Below, one piece after another: positions 30,695 through 41,155 of a DNA stretch of 64,000 nucleotides. Location of the stretch: positions 56,419 to 120,418 of the forward strand of contig CACKHN010000003.1 of assembly GCA_902599995.1 (NCBI GenBank), read 5' to 3'. The notes under the pieces were generated by a model, which did not search any database, was not told the origin of the DNA, and was given only the letters and a program-made list of their open reading frames with translations. Both the position numbers and the translations under genes were made by a program. This stretch comes from an uncultured Pelagibacteraceae bacterium. Lineage in GTDB: Bacteria > Pseudomonadota > Alphaproteobacteria > Pelagibacterales > Pelagibacteraceae. Position 1 is the stretch's first letter, and each line of letters begins with the position of its first letter.

Positions 30695-31767
30695 TATAAT
30701 TTGACTCCGGCACCCTTAAGAAAAGCAGCATCCTCGTCAAGGGACCATCTTGGTTTTGCTGGGTGATCTAATCGGCTGAATTGTTTTAATTTAAATTTTT
30801 CTAAACCAACCATAGCTATCATAGCAGCATTATCACCACAAAGTTCTAAAGGTGGAAAAATACTTTGATAATTTTCTTTCTTACATAAACTGATAAGTAT
30901 GTTCCTAATATTTTTATTAGCTGCTACCCCTCCGGCAACTATAAAATTTTTTTCAGTTAGATCATTTTGTTTTTCGAACTCTTTAAAAGCAACTTTAGTT
31001 TTTTTATATAAAATTTCCTCTATTGTTCTTTGAAAAGATGCAGCTAGATCAAATTTTTCCTGATCTGTTTTAATATTTTTTGTTATTTTTAACACCGCTG
31101 TTTTAAGACCAGCAAAAGATAAGTTACACCCACCTTTATTAAAAATAGGTTTTGGTAAATCATATTTATTAGGATCACCTTTTTTTGCTAAAATTTCAAT
31201 TTTTGGACCACCTGGAAATTCAATTCCCAAAAGTTTTGCAGTTTTATCAAACGCTTCTCCTAAAGCATCATCTATAGTAGTTCCTAACCTTTTGTATTTT
31301 CCTAATCCTTGAACGTTTAAATATTGTGAGTGTCCACCTGAGATCAACAAAAGTAAATAGGGATATTTTAAATTTGAATTTAACTTAGGACTTAATGCGT
31401 GACCTTCTAGATGATTAATAGCTATAAACGGTTTGTTTTTTGAAGCTGCAAAAGCTTTTCCAAAACTTAAACCAACAGACAGACAAACAATCAAACCAGG
31501 TCCTGCAGTGGATGCTACAGCATCAATTTCATTAATTTTTTTTCCACTGTCATCAATAGCTTTTTGAACAATCCAATCAATTTTATCAATATGTGCTCGT
31601 GCAGCTAATTCTGGAACTACTCCACCGAAATCTTTATGAACATCAACTTGGCTTGAAACAATGTTCGATAAAATTATTGGATTTCCTTGATCATTTTCAG
31701 TTATTATTGATGCTGCTGTTTCATCACAGCTCGTTTCTATTCCGAGAATTAAGGGTTTTTTGATCAT
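30694..31767 (-). CDS. tsaD: tRNA N6-threonylcarbamoyladenosine biosynthesis protein TsaD
   Basis: LGIETSCDETAASII, NHLEGHALSPKL, LLISGGHSQYL, AGGVAANKNIR. Confidence 0.98.
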   Translation of the reverse strand: MIKKPLILGIETSCDETAASIITENDQGNPIILSNIVSSQVDVHKDFGGVVPELAARAHIDKIDWIVQKAIDDSGKKINEIDAVASTAGPGLIVCLSVGLSFGKAFAASKNKPFIAINHLEGHALSPKLNSNLKYPYLLLLISGGHSQYLNVQGLGKYKRLGTTIDDALGEAFDKTAKLLGIEFPGGPKIEILAKKGDPNKYDLPKPIFNKGGCNLSFAGLKTAVLKITKNIKTDQEKFDLAASFQRTIEEILYKKTKVAFKEFEKQNDLTEKNFIVAGGVAANKNIRNILISLCKKENYQSIFPPLELCGDNAAMIAMVGLEKFKLKQFSRLDHPAKPRWSLDEDAAFLKGAGVKL

Positions 31768-31823
31768 TCAAATAGTTTTTAATAATTGTACAATCTCAAT
31801 ACAAGTAAGAAATAAATATATTT

Positions 31824-32741
31824 ATGAATAGAAAAATTTTCATTGGATCTAGAGGTAGCAAGTTGGCTATGATTTATGCTCAAAAGGCTAAAGATAAAAT
31901 TGTTAAAAACACTGATTTTGATGATGAAGATATTGTTATAAAAAAAATTACTACCAAAGGAGACCAGATTCAGGATGTAAGATTGTCAGAGTTTGGTGGA
32001 AAAGGATTATTTTCAAGCAATATAGAAAAAGAACTTCAAGATAAAAACGTTGATATTGCAGTGCACGCACTCAAAGATATGCCAGCTTTTGAAACTAAAG
32101 GTCTCAAAACAGATACATTTTTAGAAAGAAATGATCCTAGAGAAATTCTTATTACAGCGAATAAAAAAAAATTAAGTGAATTAAAAAAAAATTCTATTGT
32201 TGGAACTTCATCTTTTAGGAGAGAATATCAAATTAAAAATATAAGATCAGATCTTGAATGTAAAATTATTAGAGGAAATGTTGATACAAGAATTAAAAAA
32301 CTTAAAAATGGAGACTATGATGCAATAATTTTATCTTATGCAGGAATTAAATTTTTAAAGTTTGAAAGTGAAATTTCAGAGATTTTTTCTCCAGAAGAAA
32401 TAATTCCAAGTGCTGGGCAAGGTATAATTGCACTTCAATGTAGAGAGGGCGATGAAGAAATAATCTCAGTTTTAAATAAGATAAATCACAACGAAACATT
32501 TATGCGGGCACATATTGAGCGAAATATCTTAAAAGTTTTGGAAGGTGATTGTGAAACCGCAGTTGGGGCACACTCTAAAATAGAGGCCGATAAAATTACT
32601 GTTGAAGCTGAATTATTTTCTTTAGATGGTTCTAAAAGATATTATGAAAAAAAAATTGGTAAATCCGAAGACTTTAATCAAATTGGTAATGAAGTGGGTC
32701 AAATTTTGAAAACAAAATCTAATAATTCCTATAAAAGATAG
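31824..32741 (+). CDS. hemC: Hydroxymethylbilane synthase (porphobilinogen deaminase)
   Basis: IGSRGSKLAMIYA, HALKDMPAF, GTSSFRREYQI, GDCETAVGAHSKIE. Confidence 0.97.
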   Translation: MNRKIFIGSRGSKLAMIYAQKAKDKIVKNTDFDDEDIVIKKITTKGDQIQDVRLSEFGGKGLFSSNIEKELQDKNVDIAVHALKDMPAFETKGLKTDTFLERNDPREILITANKKKLSELKKNSIVGTSSFRREYQIKNIRSDLECKIIRGNVDTRIKKLKNGDYDAIILSYAGIKFLKFESEISEIFSPEEIIPSAGQGIIALQCREGDEEIISVLNKINHNETFMRAHIERNILKVLEGDCETAVGAHSKIEADKITVEAELFSLDGSKRYYEKKIGKSEDFNQIGNEVGQILKTKSNNSYKR

Positions 32742-32742
32742 T

Positions 32743-33441
32743 ATGCATATTTTACTTACAAGACCACTTGAGGATTGTTCTGAAATGATAGTTAAATTTA
32801 AATCTTTGGGTCATCAAGTTTCTCACCTTCCTTTAGTGAGTATTGAAAAAGTAGTTCACAAAAAAATAAATTTTCAAGAATATGGTGGACTGATTTTTAC
32901 TAGCGCCAATGCGGTAAAGTTTTTAAATCATGAGGAAATTAGTAAGACAATTCAATGCTTCTGTGTTGGAGAAGTTACTGAAAAAAAAGCAAGAAACCAT
33001 GGTTTTCAAAATACTATTGCTGCTGAAGGTAATGTTTCAAATTTGAAGGAGTTAATTTTACAAAACTATGATTTATCAGATGGACCTTTGCTTTATTTGA
33101 GTGGAGAAACTATTTCAGTTGATCTTGATCAACAATTATTAAATGAAGGATATAGTGTTAAGAGAATTATAAATTATAGAGTGAGTCAAAATCAAAATTT
33201 TGATCGTGAGTTTGTTAAAGTGTTGAAACAAAATATGCCTGATATAGCTTATGTTTACTCTCAAAATAGTGCATCTAGTTTTTTAAATTTTATTAAATCT
33301 CATCAACTAGAAACTATTTGGATGGGTACAAATTTAATGTGTATAGGTGAAAAAGCCTCATCAATATTGAATGAAATTAAATGGAAAAAGATATTTCTTT
33401 TTAATCCTGGTGAAGAAGAGTTTTTGTTATATAAAATTTAG
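32743..33441 (+). CDS. hemD: Uroporphyrinogen-III synthase
   Basis: ILLTRPLEDCSEMI, LIFTSANAVKFL, VAEGN-like repeat; directly follows hemC. Confidence 0.88.
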   Translation: MHILLTRPLEDCSEMIVKFKSLGHQVSHLPLVSIEKVVHKKINFQEYGGLIFTSANAVKFLNHEEISKTIQCFCVGEVTEKKARNHGFQNTIAAEGNVSNLKELILQNYDLSDGPLLYLSGETISVDLDQQLLNEGYSVKRIINYRVSQNQNFDREFVKVLKQNMPDIAYVYSQNSASSFLNFIKSHQLETIWMGTNLMCIGEKASSILNEIKWKKIFLFNPGEEEFLLYKI

Positions 33442-33443
33442 TC

Positions 33444-34529
33444 ATGGAAATTATAAATAATTTTTCTGAAATATTTTTATCAGTTTGGAACAAAGGCATT
33501 CTAGGAGTAGATATATTTCAAATCCTAATTGGAATTGTAATATTTTTAGTATTTCTAATTTTTAGAGGTTTGATTAGTAAATTGGTTATTAAAAAATTAG
33601 AAGTCATTTCAAAACGAACTACTAATAAGTTAGATGATACATTTGTTAGATCTTTGGAAGGTCCTGCAAGATTTTTACCAATCGTTTTAGGTTTTTTTAT
33701 TGCGAGTTATTACATGACTTTTTCTGCTGAAGGCAGAGACGTCATTGACACGATAAACAGAACATTAATAACCATTTTAATATTTTGGGTTATCCATCAA
33801 ATTATTGAACCTGTATCTTACATATTAAGTGGACTAGATAAACTTTTAACAAGAGAACTTATTGGATGGATAATTAAATCATTAAAAATATTAATTTTTA
33901 TTCTTGGTTTAGCAGCTGTTCTTGAGCTATGGGGAATTAAAATTGGCCCAATCATTGCTGGGCTTGGATTGTTTGGTGTTGCGGTGGCACTTGGAGCGCA
34001 AGATTTATTCAAAAATTTAATTTCAGGAATTTTAGTTTTAGTTGAAAAAAGATTTAAAATAGGAGATTGGATACAAGTAGAAGGTATTATTGAAGGAATA
34101 GTTGAAAAAATAGGTTTTAGATCAACTACAATAAGAAAGTTTGATAAATCTCTTGCAATTATTCCTAATTTTCAATTTGCAGAAAATGCCGTCATTAATA
34201 ACAGTGCAAAAAATAATTGGTCAATTAGTTGGATTATAACACTCCAATACGACTCAACTGTTAAGCAACTCAAAACTATAAGAGATGAAATTGAGGCTTA
34301 TATTAATAACAGTGAAGATTATGATGTAAATATTGGTGTAGCCGTTAGAGTGGATAAGTTTTCAGATAGTTCCATTGATATGTATGTAAGATGTTTTACT
34401 AAAACAAATAAATGGAGTGAGTGGCTTTCTGTTAAAGAACGATTAGCAATAGAAATTAAACAGATCGTAGAGAAAAATGGTGCTGCTTTTGCTTTTCCAA
34501 GTCAGTCGATTTATGTCGAAAAAAAATGA
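33444..34529 (+). CDS. MscS family mechanosensitive ion channel
   Basis: PIIAGLGLFGVAVALGAQDLFKNLISGILVLVEKRFKIGDWIQVEGIIEGIVEKIGFRSTTIRKFD. Confidence 0.95.
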   Translation: MEIINNFSEIFLSVWNKGILGVDIFQILIGIVIFLVFLIFRGLISKLVIKKLEVISKRTTNKLDDTFVRSLEGPARFLPIVLGFFIASYYMTFSAEGRDVIDTINRTLITILIFWVIHQIIEPVSYILSGLDKLLTRELIGWIIKSLKILIFILGLAAVLELWGIKIGPIIAGLGLFGVAVALGAQDLFKNLISGILVLVEKRFKIGDWIQVEGIIEGIVEKIGFRSTTIRKFDKSLAIIPNFQFAENAVINNSAKNNWSISWIITLQYDSTVKQLKTIRDEIEAYINNSEDYDVNIGVAVRVDKFSDSSIDMYVRCFTKTNKWSEWLSVKERLAIEIKQIVEKNGAAFAFPSQSIYVEKK

Positions 34530-34816
34530 TTGCAATATTTTATTTAGTTTTACAAATTCTAAAACTTTATTCGTATGTTGTTATAACCAATGTAATCTTA
34601 AGTTGGTTAATTGCTTTTAATGTCTTAAATACGCAAAATAGATTTGTATATTCTATATTAGAATTAAGCTACAGGCTTACAGATCCAATATTAAATAAAA
34701 TTAGACATTTTCTTCCGAATTTAGGTTCTTTAGACATATCTCCTATAATTCTTCTTATATTGATTTGGTTTATTGAAATGTGTATGAAGCTCTACATTGC
34801 GCCAATGATTTTTTAA
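34526..34816 (+). CDS. YggT family membrane protein
   Basis: LYSYVVITNVILSWLIAFNVLNTQNRFVYSILELSYRLTDPILNKIRHFLPNLGSLDISPIILLILI. Confidence 0.92.
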   Translation: MIAIFYLVLQILKLYSYVVITNVILSWLIAFNVLNTQNRFVYSILELSYRLTDPILNKIRHFLPNLGSLDISPIILLILIWFIEMCMKLYIAPMIF

Positions 34817-34825
34817 AAAAATAAA

Positions 34826-35671
34826 ATGATTTTGATAGATGGAAAAAAAGCAGCTGCGGAATTAAGACAAGAGCTCAAACATGAAGTAATAAGTCTAAAA
34901 GCAAAATATAATAAAGTACCTGGTTTAACAGTTATCCTTATTGGTGATTTAACACCAAGCCAAATATATGTACGTAATAAAGAAAAATCAGCCAATGAAG
35001 TAGGTTTGAAGTCTGAAGTTATAAAATATCCAGACTCGGTAAATGAAAAAACTGTGCTAGAAAAAATTGAGGAATTGAATAAAGATAAGTCAGTCTCAGG
35101 AATTCTAGTTCAGCTGCCACTCCCAAAACATATTGATAAACAAAAAGTAATTGAAACAATTTTACCTTCAAAAGATGTTGATGGTTTTCACCCAATGAAT
35201 GTTGGAAATCTTTCTTTAGGATATGAGAGTTCAGTGCCATGCACTCCTTTGGGTTGTTATCTATTAATTAAAAAAATTGAGCCTAACTTGAATGGAAAAA
35301 AAGCAGTAATAGTTGGAAGATCAAATTTAAATGGAAAACCAATGATGCAACTTCTTTTAAAAGAAAATTGCACAGTAACAATAACTCATTCAAAAACTAA
35401 AGATTTAAAAGCAGAATGTTTAGAAGCAGATATAATAGTTGCAGCAGTTGGAATTCCAGAACTTGTTAAAGGTGATTGGGTAAAAAAAGGTACAATAGTT
35501 ATTGATGTTGGTATTAATAAGACTGATAAAGGAATTGTAGGAGATGTGGATTTTGATGAAGTTTCTAAAAATGCAAAAGCTTTAACGCCAGTTCCAGGTG
35601 GTGTAGGTCCAATGACAATCGCTTGTTTATTGAAAAATACTATAGAGTGTTTCAAAAGAACGCAAATTTAG
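34826..35671 (+). CDS. folD: Methylenetetrahydrofolate dehydrogenase/cyclohydrolase
   Basis: GILVQLPLPKHID, KDVDGFHPMNVG, AVIVGRSNLNGKPMMQLL, PVPGGVGPMTIACLLKNT. Confidence 0.98.
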   Translation: MILIDGKKAAAELRQELKHEVISLKAKYNKVPGLTVILIGDLTPSQIYVRNKEKSANEVGLKSEVIKYPDSVNEKTVLEKIEELNKDKSVSGILVQLPLPKHIDKQKVIETILPSKDVDGFHPMNVGNLSLGYESSVPCTPLGCYLLIKKIEPNLNGKKAVIVGRSNLNGKPMMQLLLKENCTVTITHSKTKDLKAECLEADIIVAAVGIPELVKGDWVKKGTIVIDVGINKTDKGIVGDVDFDEVSKNAKALTPVPGGVGPMTIACLLKNTIECFKRTQI

Positions 35672-35708
35672 TAATTAAATCTCATAATTTATTCTGTTAA
35701 TCTAAGAT

Positions 35709-35912
35709 ATGAAAAAACCAAAGTACCCATATAGGATTGCGATAATTTTTCTTTTACTAACTTTTCCAACAATTGGAGCAACTCAACTAGGTTGGTACCT
35801 TCACGACCAGCAAACAGGCTTTGACTATGGAATGATAGTAGGCACAGTTTCAGTAATTTATGCAGCTTATTTACTTTACGAAAAAAAATGGAGAGAGGAA
35901 GATGAAGATTAG
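35709..35912 (+). CDS. Small membrane protein, unknown function
   Basis: 67 aa, two predicted TM segments, short spacing to the next gene. Confidence 0.6.
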   Translation: MKKPKYPYRIAIIFLLLTFPTIGATQLGWYLHDQQTGFDYGMIVGTVSVIYAAYLLYEKKWREEDED

Positions 35913-35915
35913 TTT

Positions 35916-36182
35916 ATGGAAAAAATAATTTTTTTTGGCTTAGTAATCCCCATCATGGCATATGTTCTATATTTAGGTGGAATGGCAATCATGAACGGAT
36001 TTAATGCTAAAGATGCCAATAGAGCTGAAAAAGAGGAGATTGATGTGGAGACTAAATCAACTATTTCAACTGACAATAATTCATTAAGTGATGAGTTAGC
36101 AAAATTAAATAGTTTGCGTGAAAGTGGAGTGCTAACCCAAGAAGAGTTTGAGAAAGCAAAAAACAAATTACTAAATTCTTAA
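35916..36182 (+). CDS. Small membrane protein with C-terminal SHOCT motif
   Basis: N-terminal TM; C-terminal DELAKLNSLRESGVLTQEEFEKAKNKLL. Confidence 0.8.
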   Translation: MEKIIFFGLVIPIMAYVLYLGGMAIMNGFNAKDANRAEKEEIDVETKSTISTDNNSLSDELAKLNSLRESGVLTQEEFEKAKNKLLNS

Positions 36183-36183
36183 T

Positions 36184-36975
36184 ATGATAAGAATAATTCC
36201 CAATAAAAAAAATATTGGGGCTGAGATTGATACTGATTTGCGAAAACTTTCAAAACAAAATTTTAAAATCATTAAAAAAGCTTTAAATAAATACGGGATG
36301 ATTTTTTTTAGAGGACAGAAATTATCCTCTAAACTTTATGTAAATTTTGCTAAAAATTTTGGACAACTTGCAGATTATCCAAGATTAAAAGGATTAAACA
36401 AAAAATATCCTCAAATCACTGTGGTTCAAAGAAAAATAACTGATAAAGGACCCAGTTTTGGAGAACAGTTTCATACAGACTCTATTTATACAAAAAAGCC
36501 ACCAAGATTTACTATGTTACTATCAAAACTAGTTCCCAAAAGAGGAAAAGCAAATACAGAGTTCAGTTCGCAGTATCAGGCTTTTAAATATTTAACTAAA
36601 TCTATGAAACGAAAATTATCAAGTTTAAAAGGGGTTTATTCCTCTGAGGGCCCGATTTCAATTACTACAAAAGAGAGAGTAAAAGAGAAAGGAAAAAAAA
36701 TAAAAGAATTAAAATCTACCCATAAAATTATAAGAAAAATAAGTTCAAATTATGCAATTTATTCTAGCCCAGGTCATCTAGTTGGATTTCAGCCAAAAAC
36801 AAAAAATGCGATTCATTTAAAAAAAAAATTATTCAAATACCAAATCAAAAAAAGATTTCAACATTCACTGGAATGGGAGAAAAATCAATTAGCTATTTGG
36901 GATAATAGATCTATGTTGCATCAAGCTACACCTTTTAAAGGTAATAGAATTATGCACAGAATAACAATTCTTTAA
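36184..36975 (+). CDS. TauD/TfdA family Fe(II)/2-oxoglutarate dioxygenase
   Basis: FHTDSIYTKKPPRFTMLLSKLVPKRG, LAIWDNRSMLHQATPF (HxD...H facial triad). Confidence 0.9.
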   Translation: MIRIIPNKKNIGAEIDTDLRKLSKQNFKIIKKALNKYGMIFFRGQKLSSKLYVNFAKNFGQLADYPRLKGLNKKYPQITVVQRKITDKGPSFGEQFHTDSIYTKKPPRFTMLLSKLVPKRGKANTEFSSQYQAFKYLTKSMKRKLSSLKGVYSSEGPISITTKERVKEKGKKIKELKSTHKIIRKISSNYAIYSSPGHLVGFQPKTKNAIHLKKKLFKYQIKKRFQHSLEWEKNQLAIWDNRSMLHQATPFKGNRIMHRITIL

Positions 36976-38036
36976 TTTTTTTCCATTAACCACAAACTAT
37001 CATTTGCTAAAAAATAAATTTTACCATTTTCAGGATGAACCTGGATATCTCTTAGCCTTCCAATTTTATTTTTAAAAATTAGACTTTCTTTAACATTTGA
37101 TAGGTCACTAAAATCAAGAGCTCTAAGGGATTTATCTTTCAAAGAAGTTACCAAAGCGAGACCATTCCATTCTTTAAATTCTGAACCTTTGTAAATTGTG
37201 ATGGCACTAGTTGCAATTGAAGGAACCCAGTATTTAATAGCTTTTGTAAACCCAGGCTTCCATTTTGGTCCAATTTTGCTGCCTGAATAATTTGTTCCAC
37301 CCCAACCTAAAATTTTCCATCCATAGTTTTCACCTTTTTTTGCCTCACCAAACCAGTCGCCTCCTTTAGCGCCGTGATTACTCATATAAATCTTTCCATC
37401 AAAAGGAGATAGGGCTAAACCTTGAGGGTTTCTAATACCTATTTGATATATTTCTGGGAGCCAATCTGATTTTCCTTCAAACTTAGGATTATCTTTTGGA
37501 ATACTTCCATCTAGATGAATTCTAATAATACTTCCAGGATGTTGAGATGGATCTTGTGCAATCATACCTTGTCCTCTTTCACCAGCAGATGCAAATAAAT
37601 AATTATCTTTAATAGCAAGCCTTGATCCAAAATGATAACCCGAGTCAATTGGAGGATACGCCTGAAAGATATTTTCAAATTTTAACTCTCTTTTATCAAA
37701 CATTGCCTTTGCAATTGAAGTACTTGTTTTCCAGTTTGATCTATTTTCCGAGTATGAAATCCAAATCGTATTGTCTTGATAAATAATATCTAGCAACCCA
37801 CCTTGACCAACTACTAAAAAATTCAAATTATGTTGAACTTCCAATATTTCTTTAGTTTGAATATTTACAATTTTTATTTTACCACTTTTTTCAGTAACTA
37901 TAATTTCATTTTCACTGATAAAAGATGAACCCCATGGGTCATTAAGTTCGGCTATTTTTTCAAACTTAAAATTATCTGAGAAGGAAAAAGTATGATTTAA
38001 AAAAAATAAAAAAATTGTTAGAAATGTAATTTTCAT
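36972..38036 (-). CDS. PQQ-dependent sugar dehydrogenase (glucose/sorbosone dehydrogenase-like, secreted)
   Basis: Signal peptide; LNDPWGSSFI, GQGGLLDIIY, GHFGSRL-like (YHFGSRLAI), GIRNPQGLALSPFDGKIYMSNHGAKGGDWFGEAKKGENYGW. Confidence 0.88.
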   Translation of the reverse strand: MKITFLTIFLFFLNHTFSFSDNFKFEKIAELNDPWGSSFISENEIIVTEKSGKIKIVNIQTKEILEVQHNLNFLVVGQGGLLDIIYQDNTIWISYSENRSNWKTSTSIAKAMFDKRELKFENIFQAYPPIDSGYHFGSRLAIKDNYLFASAGERGQGMIAQDPSQHPGSIIRIHLDGSIPKDNPKFEGKSDWLPEIYQIGIRNPQGLALSPFDGKIYMSNHGAKGGDWFGEAKKGENYGWKILGWGGTNYSGSKIGPKWKPGFTKAIKYWVPSIATSAITIYKGSEFKEWNGLALVTSLKDKSLRALDFSDLSNVKESLIFKNKIGRLRDIQVHPENGKIYFLANDSLWLMEKN

Positions 38037-38039
38037 AAC

Positions 38040-38756
38040 TTATTTAGATCTTCCTTGAAAATAGTATTCTTTATTTTTGTTTAATTTGACTATATCTTTC
38101 GTATCAAACCATTTGTCACCAAAAACACTAATATTTCCTTTCACTCTTAGAGTATTGTTAACAATTTTAGTTTCACAGTAAGTTTTATTTCCCATTAATG
38201 TTCCTGTAAGAGCACGTTTTTTATATTTCATCACAGTTTCTATATCGTTAAAAGTTGTGTTAATTGCACATGGTCCAATTTCAGTCATGCCCCAATTTAC
38301 CATAAAGTTGCACCCTTTTTTGACATAATCTATTATTAATTTCCACTCAACTGGTTCACTGCCACAAGTTATCCATAAATTTTTTAAATCTAGATTTTTA
38401 AAAGACTTTGTTAATGAAATGGCTTTCGCATGGTTGGGTGTAATATGTGTATGTGTAAATTTTTTAACTTTTTTACAAAAATTATATGCGTTAAATTTTT
38501 CTATTAATATTTCAGCTCCTACTTCGTAACCTGGTAAAGTTTGTGCTAAAAGTCCACCCGCATGTTCCATTTTACATACTGTGTATATTTTACTTTTAGA
38601 GGAGATTTTTTGGCATTCTCTTGAAATTTCATTTGCGTATTTTAATTTTCTTGGAGACTGAAAAATTTTTTTTTGTGGACCAGTAGTTCCACTGGACTTG
38701 ATTTCAATTCCGTTTTTCAATATCTGAGCTAAATTGTTTTTCTGTTCCATCCACAA
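38040..38756 (-). CDS. Short ANL-superfamily (AMP-binding) protein lacking the C-terminal domain
   Basis: IKSSGTTGPQKKI P-loop-like, NWGMTEIGPCAINT, FDTKDIV, ends at FQGRSK hinge. Confidence 0.75.
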   Translation of the reverse strand: MWMEQKNNLAQILKNGIEIKSSGTTGPQKKIFQSPRKLKYANEISRECQKISSKSKIYTVCKMEHAGGLLAQTLPGYEVGAEILIEKFNAYNFCKKVKKFTHTHITPNHAKAISLTKSFKNLDLKNLWITCGSEPVEWKLIIDYVKKGCNFMVNWGMTEIGPCAINTTFNDIETVMKYKKRALTGTLMGNKTYCETKIVNNTLRVKGNISVFGDKWFDTKDIVKLNKNKEYYFQGRSK

Positions 38757-38925
38757 TTTTTTTTGCTAACTTGTAGGGTGTAAATGCAAAAATCCAAGGA
38801 AAAAAACTATGTATCACACCTGTAAAAAAAATTAATAAAGCTAAAAGATTATAGTAACTAGCGTACAAAAAATGTTTTATCCAACTTGAGTTAATTTTTT
38901 TTAAATGATGAATATCAAAGTCCAT
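38704..38925 (-). CDS. Small membrane protein (DUF6356-like)
   Basis: MDFDIHHLKKINSSWIKHFLYASYYNLLALLIFFTGVIHSFFPWIFAFTPYKLAKKI; ATG at 38925 preferred. Confidence 0.65.
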   Translation of the reverse strand: MDFDIHHLKKINSSWIKHFLYASYYNLLALLIFFTGVIHSFFPWIFAFTPYKLAKKIVDGTEKQFSSDIEKRN

Positions 38926-38926
38926 T

Positions 38927-39637
38927 TCAAGAAAGTTTAGATCTACCACCATCAACAGCAATTATCTGACCAGTAACCCAAGAGCTATCTTCTGTAATTA
39001 AAAATTTAGCTAACGAAGCTGAGTCTTTACCTTCACCCAACCTTTTCAAAGGGTGAGCTTTTGCAATACCCTCTGCTATCGCTGTACTTCTCAACATAGG
39101 TTCTGCAATTTTAGATTTTGTTAAACTTGGAGCAACACAATTTACTCTAATGTGCGGAGCAAATTCTGCAGCAAGAGAAACAGTTAAACCTTCAACAGCT
39201 GCTTTTGTAGATGCGATTATGGTATGATTAGTAAAACCCCTTTGTGCAGCAACAGTTGAAAATAAAACAATTGAACCTTTGTTCTTTTTTAAACTTTCTT
39301 GATATGCTTTGATAGTCTCAACTGCTGAATATAAATTTAGCTTCATACATTTATTGAAATCTTCCTCTTTCACCATTCGTAATGGTTTTAAATCAATAGA
39401 ACCAACGCAGTAAGCAATGCCTTTAATTTCTGTAACATCTTTTTTAACTTTTTCTATAAATCCGTCCTCTAGCACATCTGCAACAGTAAATGAGCATCCC
39501 AGTTTACCTGCAATAGCGCTTACGTCACTTTCATTCCTTGCGACTAAATGAATGTCATTACCAGAATTTTTTAACTGCTCTGATAGGTTAGAACCAATAG
39601 ATCCTGTCGCACCAAAAATAAGATATTTTTCTGACAT
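38927..39637 (-). CDS. SDR family oxidoreductase
   Basis: YLIFGATGSIGSNLSEQL, STKAAVEGLTVSLAAEFAPHIRVNCVAPS, SSWVTGQIIAVDGGRS. Confidence 0.92.
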   Translation of the reverse strand: MSEKYLIFGATGSIGSNLSEQLKNSGNDIHLVARNESDVSAIAGKLGCSFTVADVLEDGFIEKVKKDVTEIKGIAYCVGSIDLKPLRMVKEEDFNKCMKLNLYSAVETIKAYQESLKKNKGSIVLFSTVAAQRGFTNHTIIASTKAAVEGLTVSLAAEFAPHIRVNCVAPSLTKSKIAEPMLRSTAIAEGIAKAHPLKRLGEGKDSASLAKFLITEDSSWVTGQIIAVDGGRSKLS

Positions 39638-39664
39638 AAAAAATTTTATTAGTTATATTTAATC

Positions 39665-41155
39665 ATGAAGTTATTTTTTATACTTGGTAATCAATTATTT
39701 CCAACAAAATACATCGACCGCTTCAAAAAAGACCATACGTTTTTTATGGCGGAAGATAAAGGTTTATGCACTTATGAAAAACATCATAAACAAAAAATTC
39801 TATTGTTCCTATCCTCTATGCGGTCCTACGCAGATAGTCTTAAGAAAAATAAATTTAAATTAGAATATTCAAAAATTGAAGATAAAGAATTTAGTGAAGA
39901 TTATTTAAAAAAATTAAAAAAAATTATTACCCAAAAAAAAATCAAAGAAGTTTCTAGCTTTGAGATAGAAGACAAACCCTTTGAACAAAAGATTTCCATG
40001 TTTTTTAAAAAGGAAAAGATTGATTGGAATATCCTCCAAACACCAATGTTTTTAAATTCTCGTGAAGAATTTAAAAAATATCTTGGAAACTCAAAAAAAC
40101 CATTTATGGCAACCTTCTACAAAGAGGTAAGAAAAAAATCTGGAATATTAATGGGTTCTGATGGCAACCCTGTAGGTGGTAAGTGGAGTTTTGATGAAGA
40201 CAATAGAAATAAATTACCCAAAGATATTTCAATACCTAAATTTCCTAAAATTAAAAAAACAAATCATACAAAAAAATTAAAACCTGTTATTGAAAAATTA
40301 TTCAAAGAACATCCAGGTAATACAGATCATTTTTGGTTTGCAACAGAATATGATGATGTTGTCAAACTTTTGAATTTTTTTATAAAAGAGAAATCAAATT
40401 TATTTGGTGACTATGAAGATGCTGTAGATCAAAAAGATAATATTCTTTTTCATAGTGCTCTAAGTCCCTACATCAATCTTGGATTGATAACGCCCAAATT
40501 TATAATTCATAAAGTTTTGGAGTTTCATAAAAAAAATAAAATCAGAATGAATTCTCTTGAGGGCTATATACGTCAGCTAATTGGTTGGAGAGAATTCATG
40601 CGAGGAATTTACCAAGGTTATTCAAAAGAAATGGAAAATGGAAATTTCTTTAAACAAAATAGAAAAATGAAAAATTCATGGTATGAAGGAAATACAGGTC
40701 TTCCTCCATTAGATTATGCGATTAAAAATGCTGTTAATTATGGTTGGTCACATCACATAGAAAGATTGATGATTTTGTCTAATATTATGAACTTATGTGA
40801 GATTAAACCCACTATTGTTTACAAATGGTTTATGGAAATGTTTGTAGACTCATCTGATTGGGTGATGGTTCCAAATGTTTATGGGATGGGACTGTTTAGT
40901 GACGGAGGAATTTTTGCAACTAAACCTTATATATGTGGATCAGCATATTTTATGAAAATGATGGATTTTAAAAAAGGAGAGTGGTGCAATACAATGGATG
41001 GACTTTATTGGAGATTTATAGACAGAAACAGAAAATTTTTTTTAAAAAATCCACGTTTATCAATGATGGTAAGGATATTTGATAAAATGAAACTAGATAG
41101 AAAAAAATTAATTTTATCTGAAGCTGAAAAATTTATTAAACAGAATACTGCATAG
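39665..41155 (+). CDS. Cryptochrome/photolyase-related protein (FeS-BCP/CryB/PhrB-like)
   Basis: [11 protein letters not shown]...[104 protein letters not shown]. Confidence 0.93.
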   Translation: MKLFFILGNQLFPTKYIDRFKKDHTFFMAEDKGLCTYEKHHKQKILLFLSSMRSYADSLKKNKFKLEYSKIEDKEFSEDYLKKLKKIITQKKIKEVSSFEIEDKPFEQKISMFFKKEKIDWNILQTPMFLNSREEFKKYLGNSKKPFMATFYKEVRKKSGILMGSDGNPVGGKWSFDEDNRNKLPKDISIPKFPKIKKTNHTKKLKPVIEKLFKEHPGNTDHFWFATEYDDVVKLLNFFIKEKSNLFGDYEDAVDQKDNILFHSALSPYINLGLITPKFIIHKVLEFHKKNKIRMNSLEGYIRQLIGWREFMRGIYQGYSKEMENGNFFKQNRKMKNSWYEGNTGLPPLDYAIKNAVNYGWSHHIERLMILSNIMNLCEIKPTIVYKWFMEMFVDSSDWVMVPNVYGMGLFSDGGIFATKPYICGSAYFMKMMDFKKGEWCNTMDGLYWRFIDRNRKFFLKNPRLSMMVRIFDKMKLDRKKLILSEAEKFIKQNTA

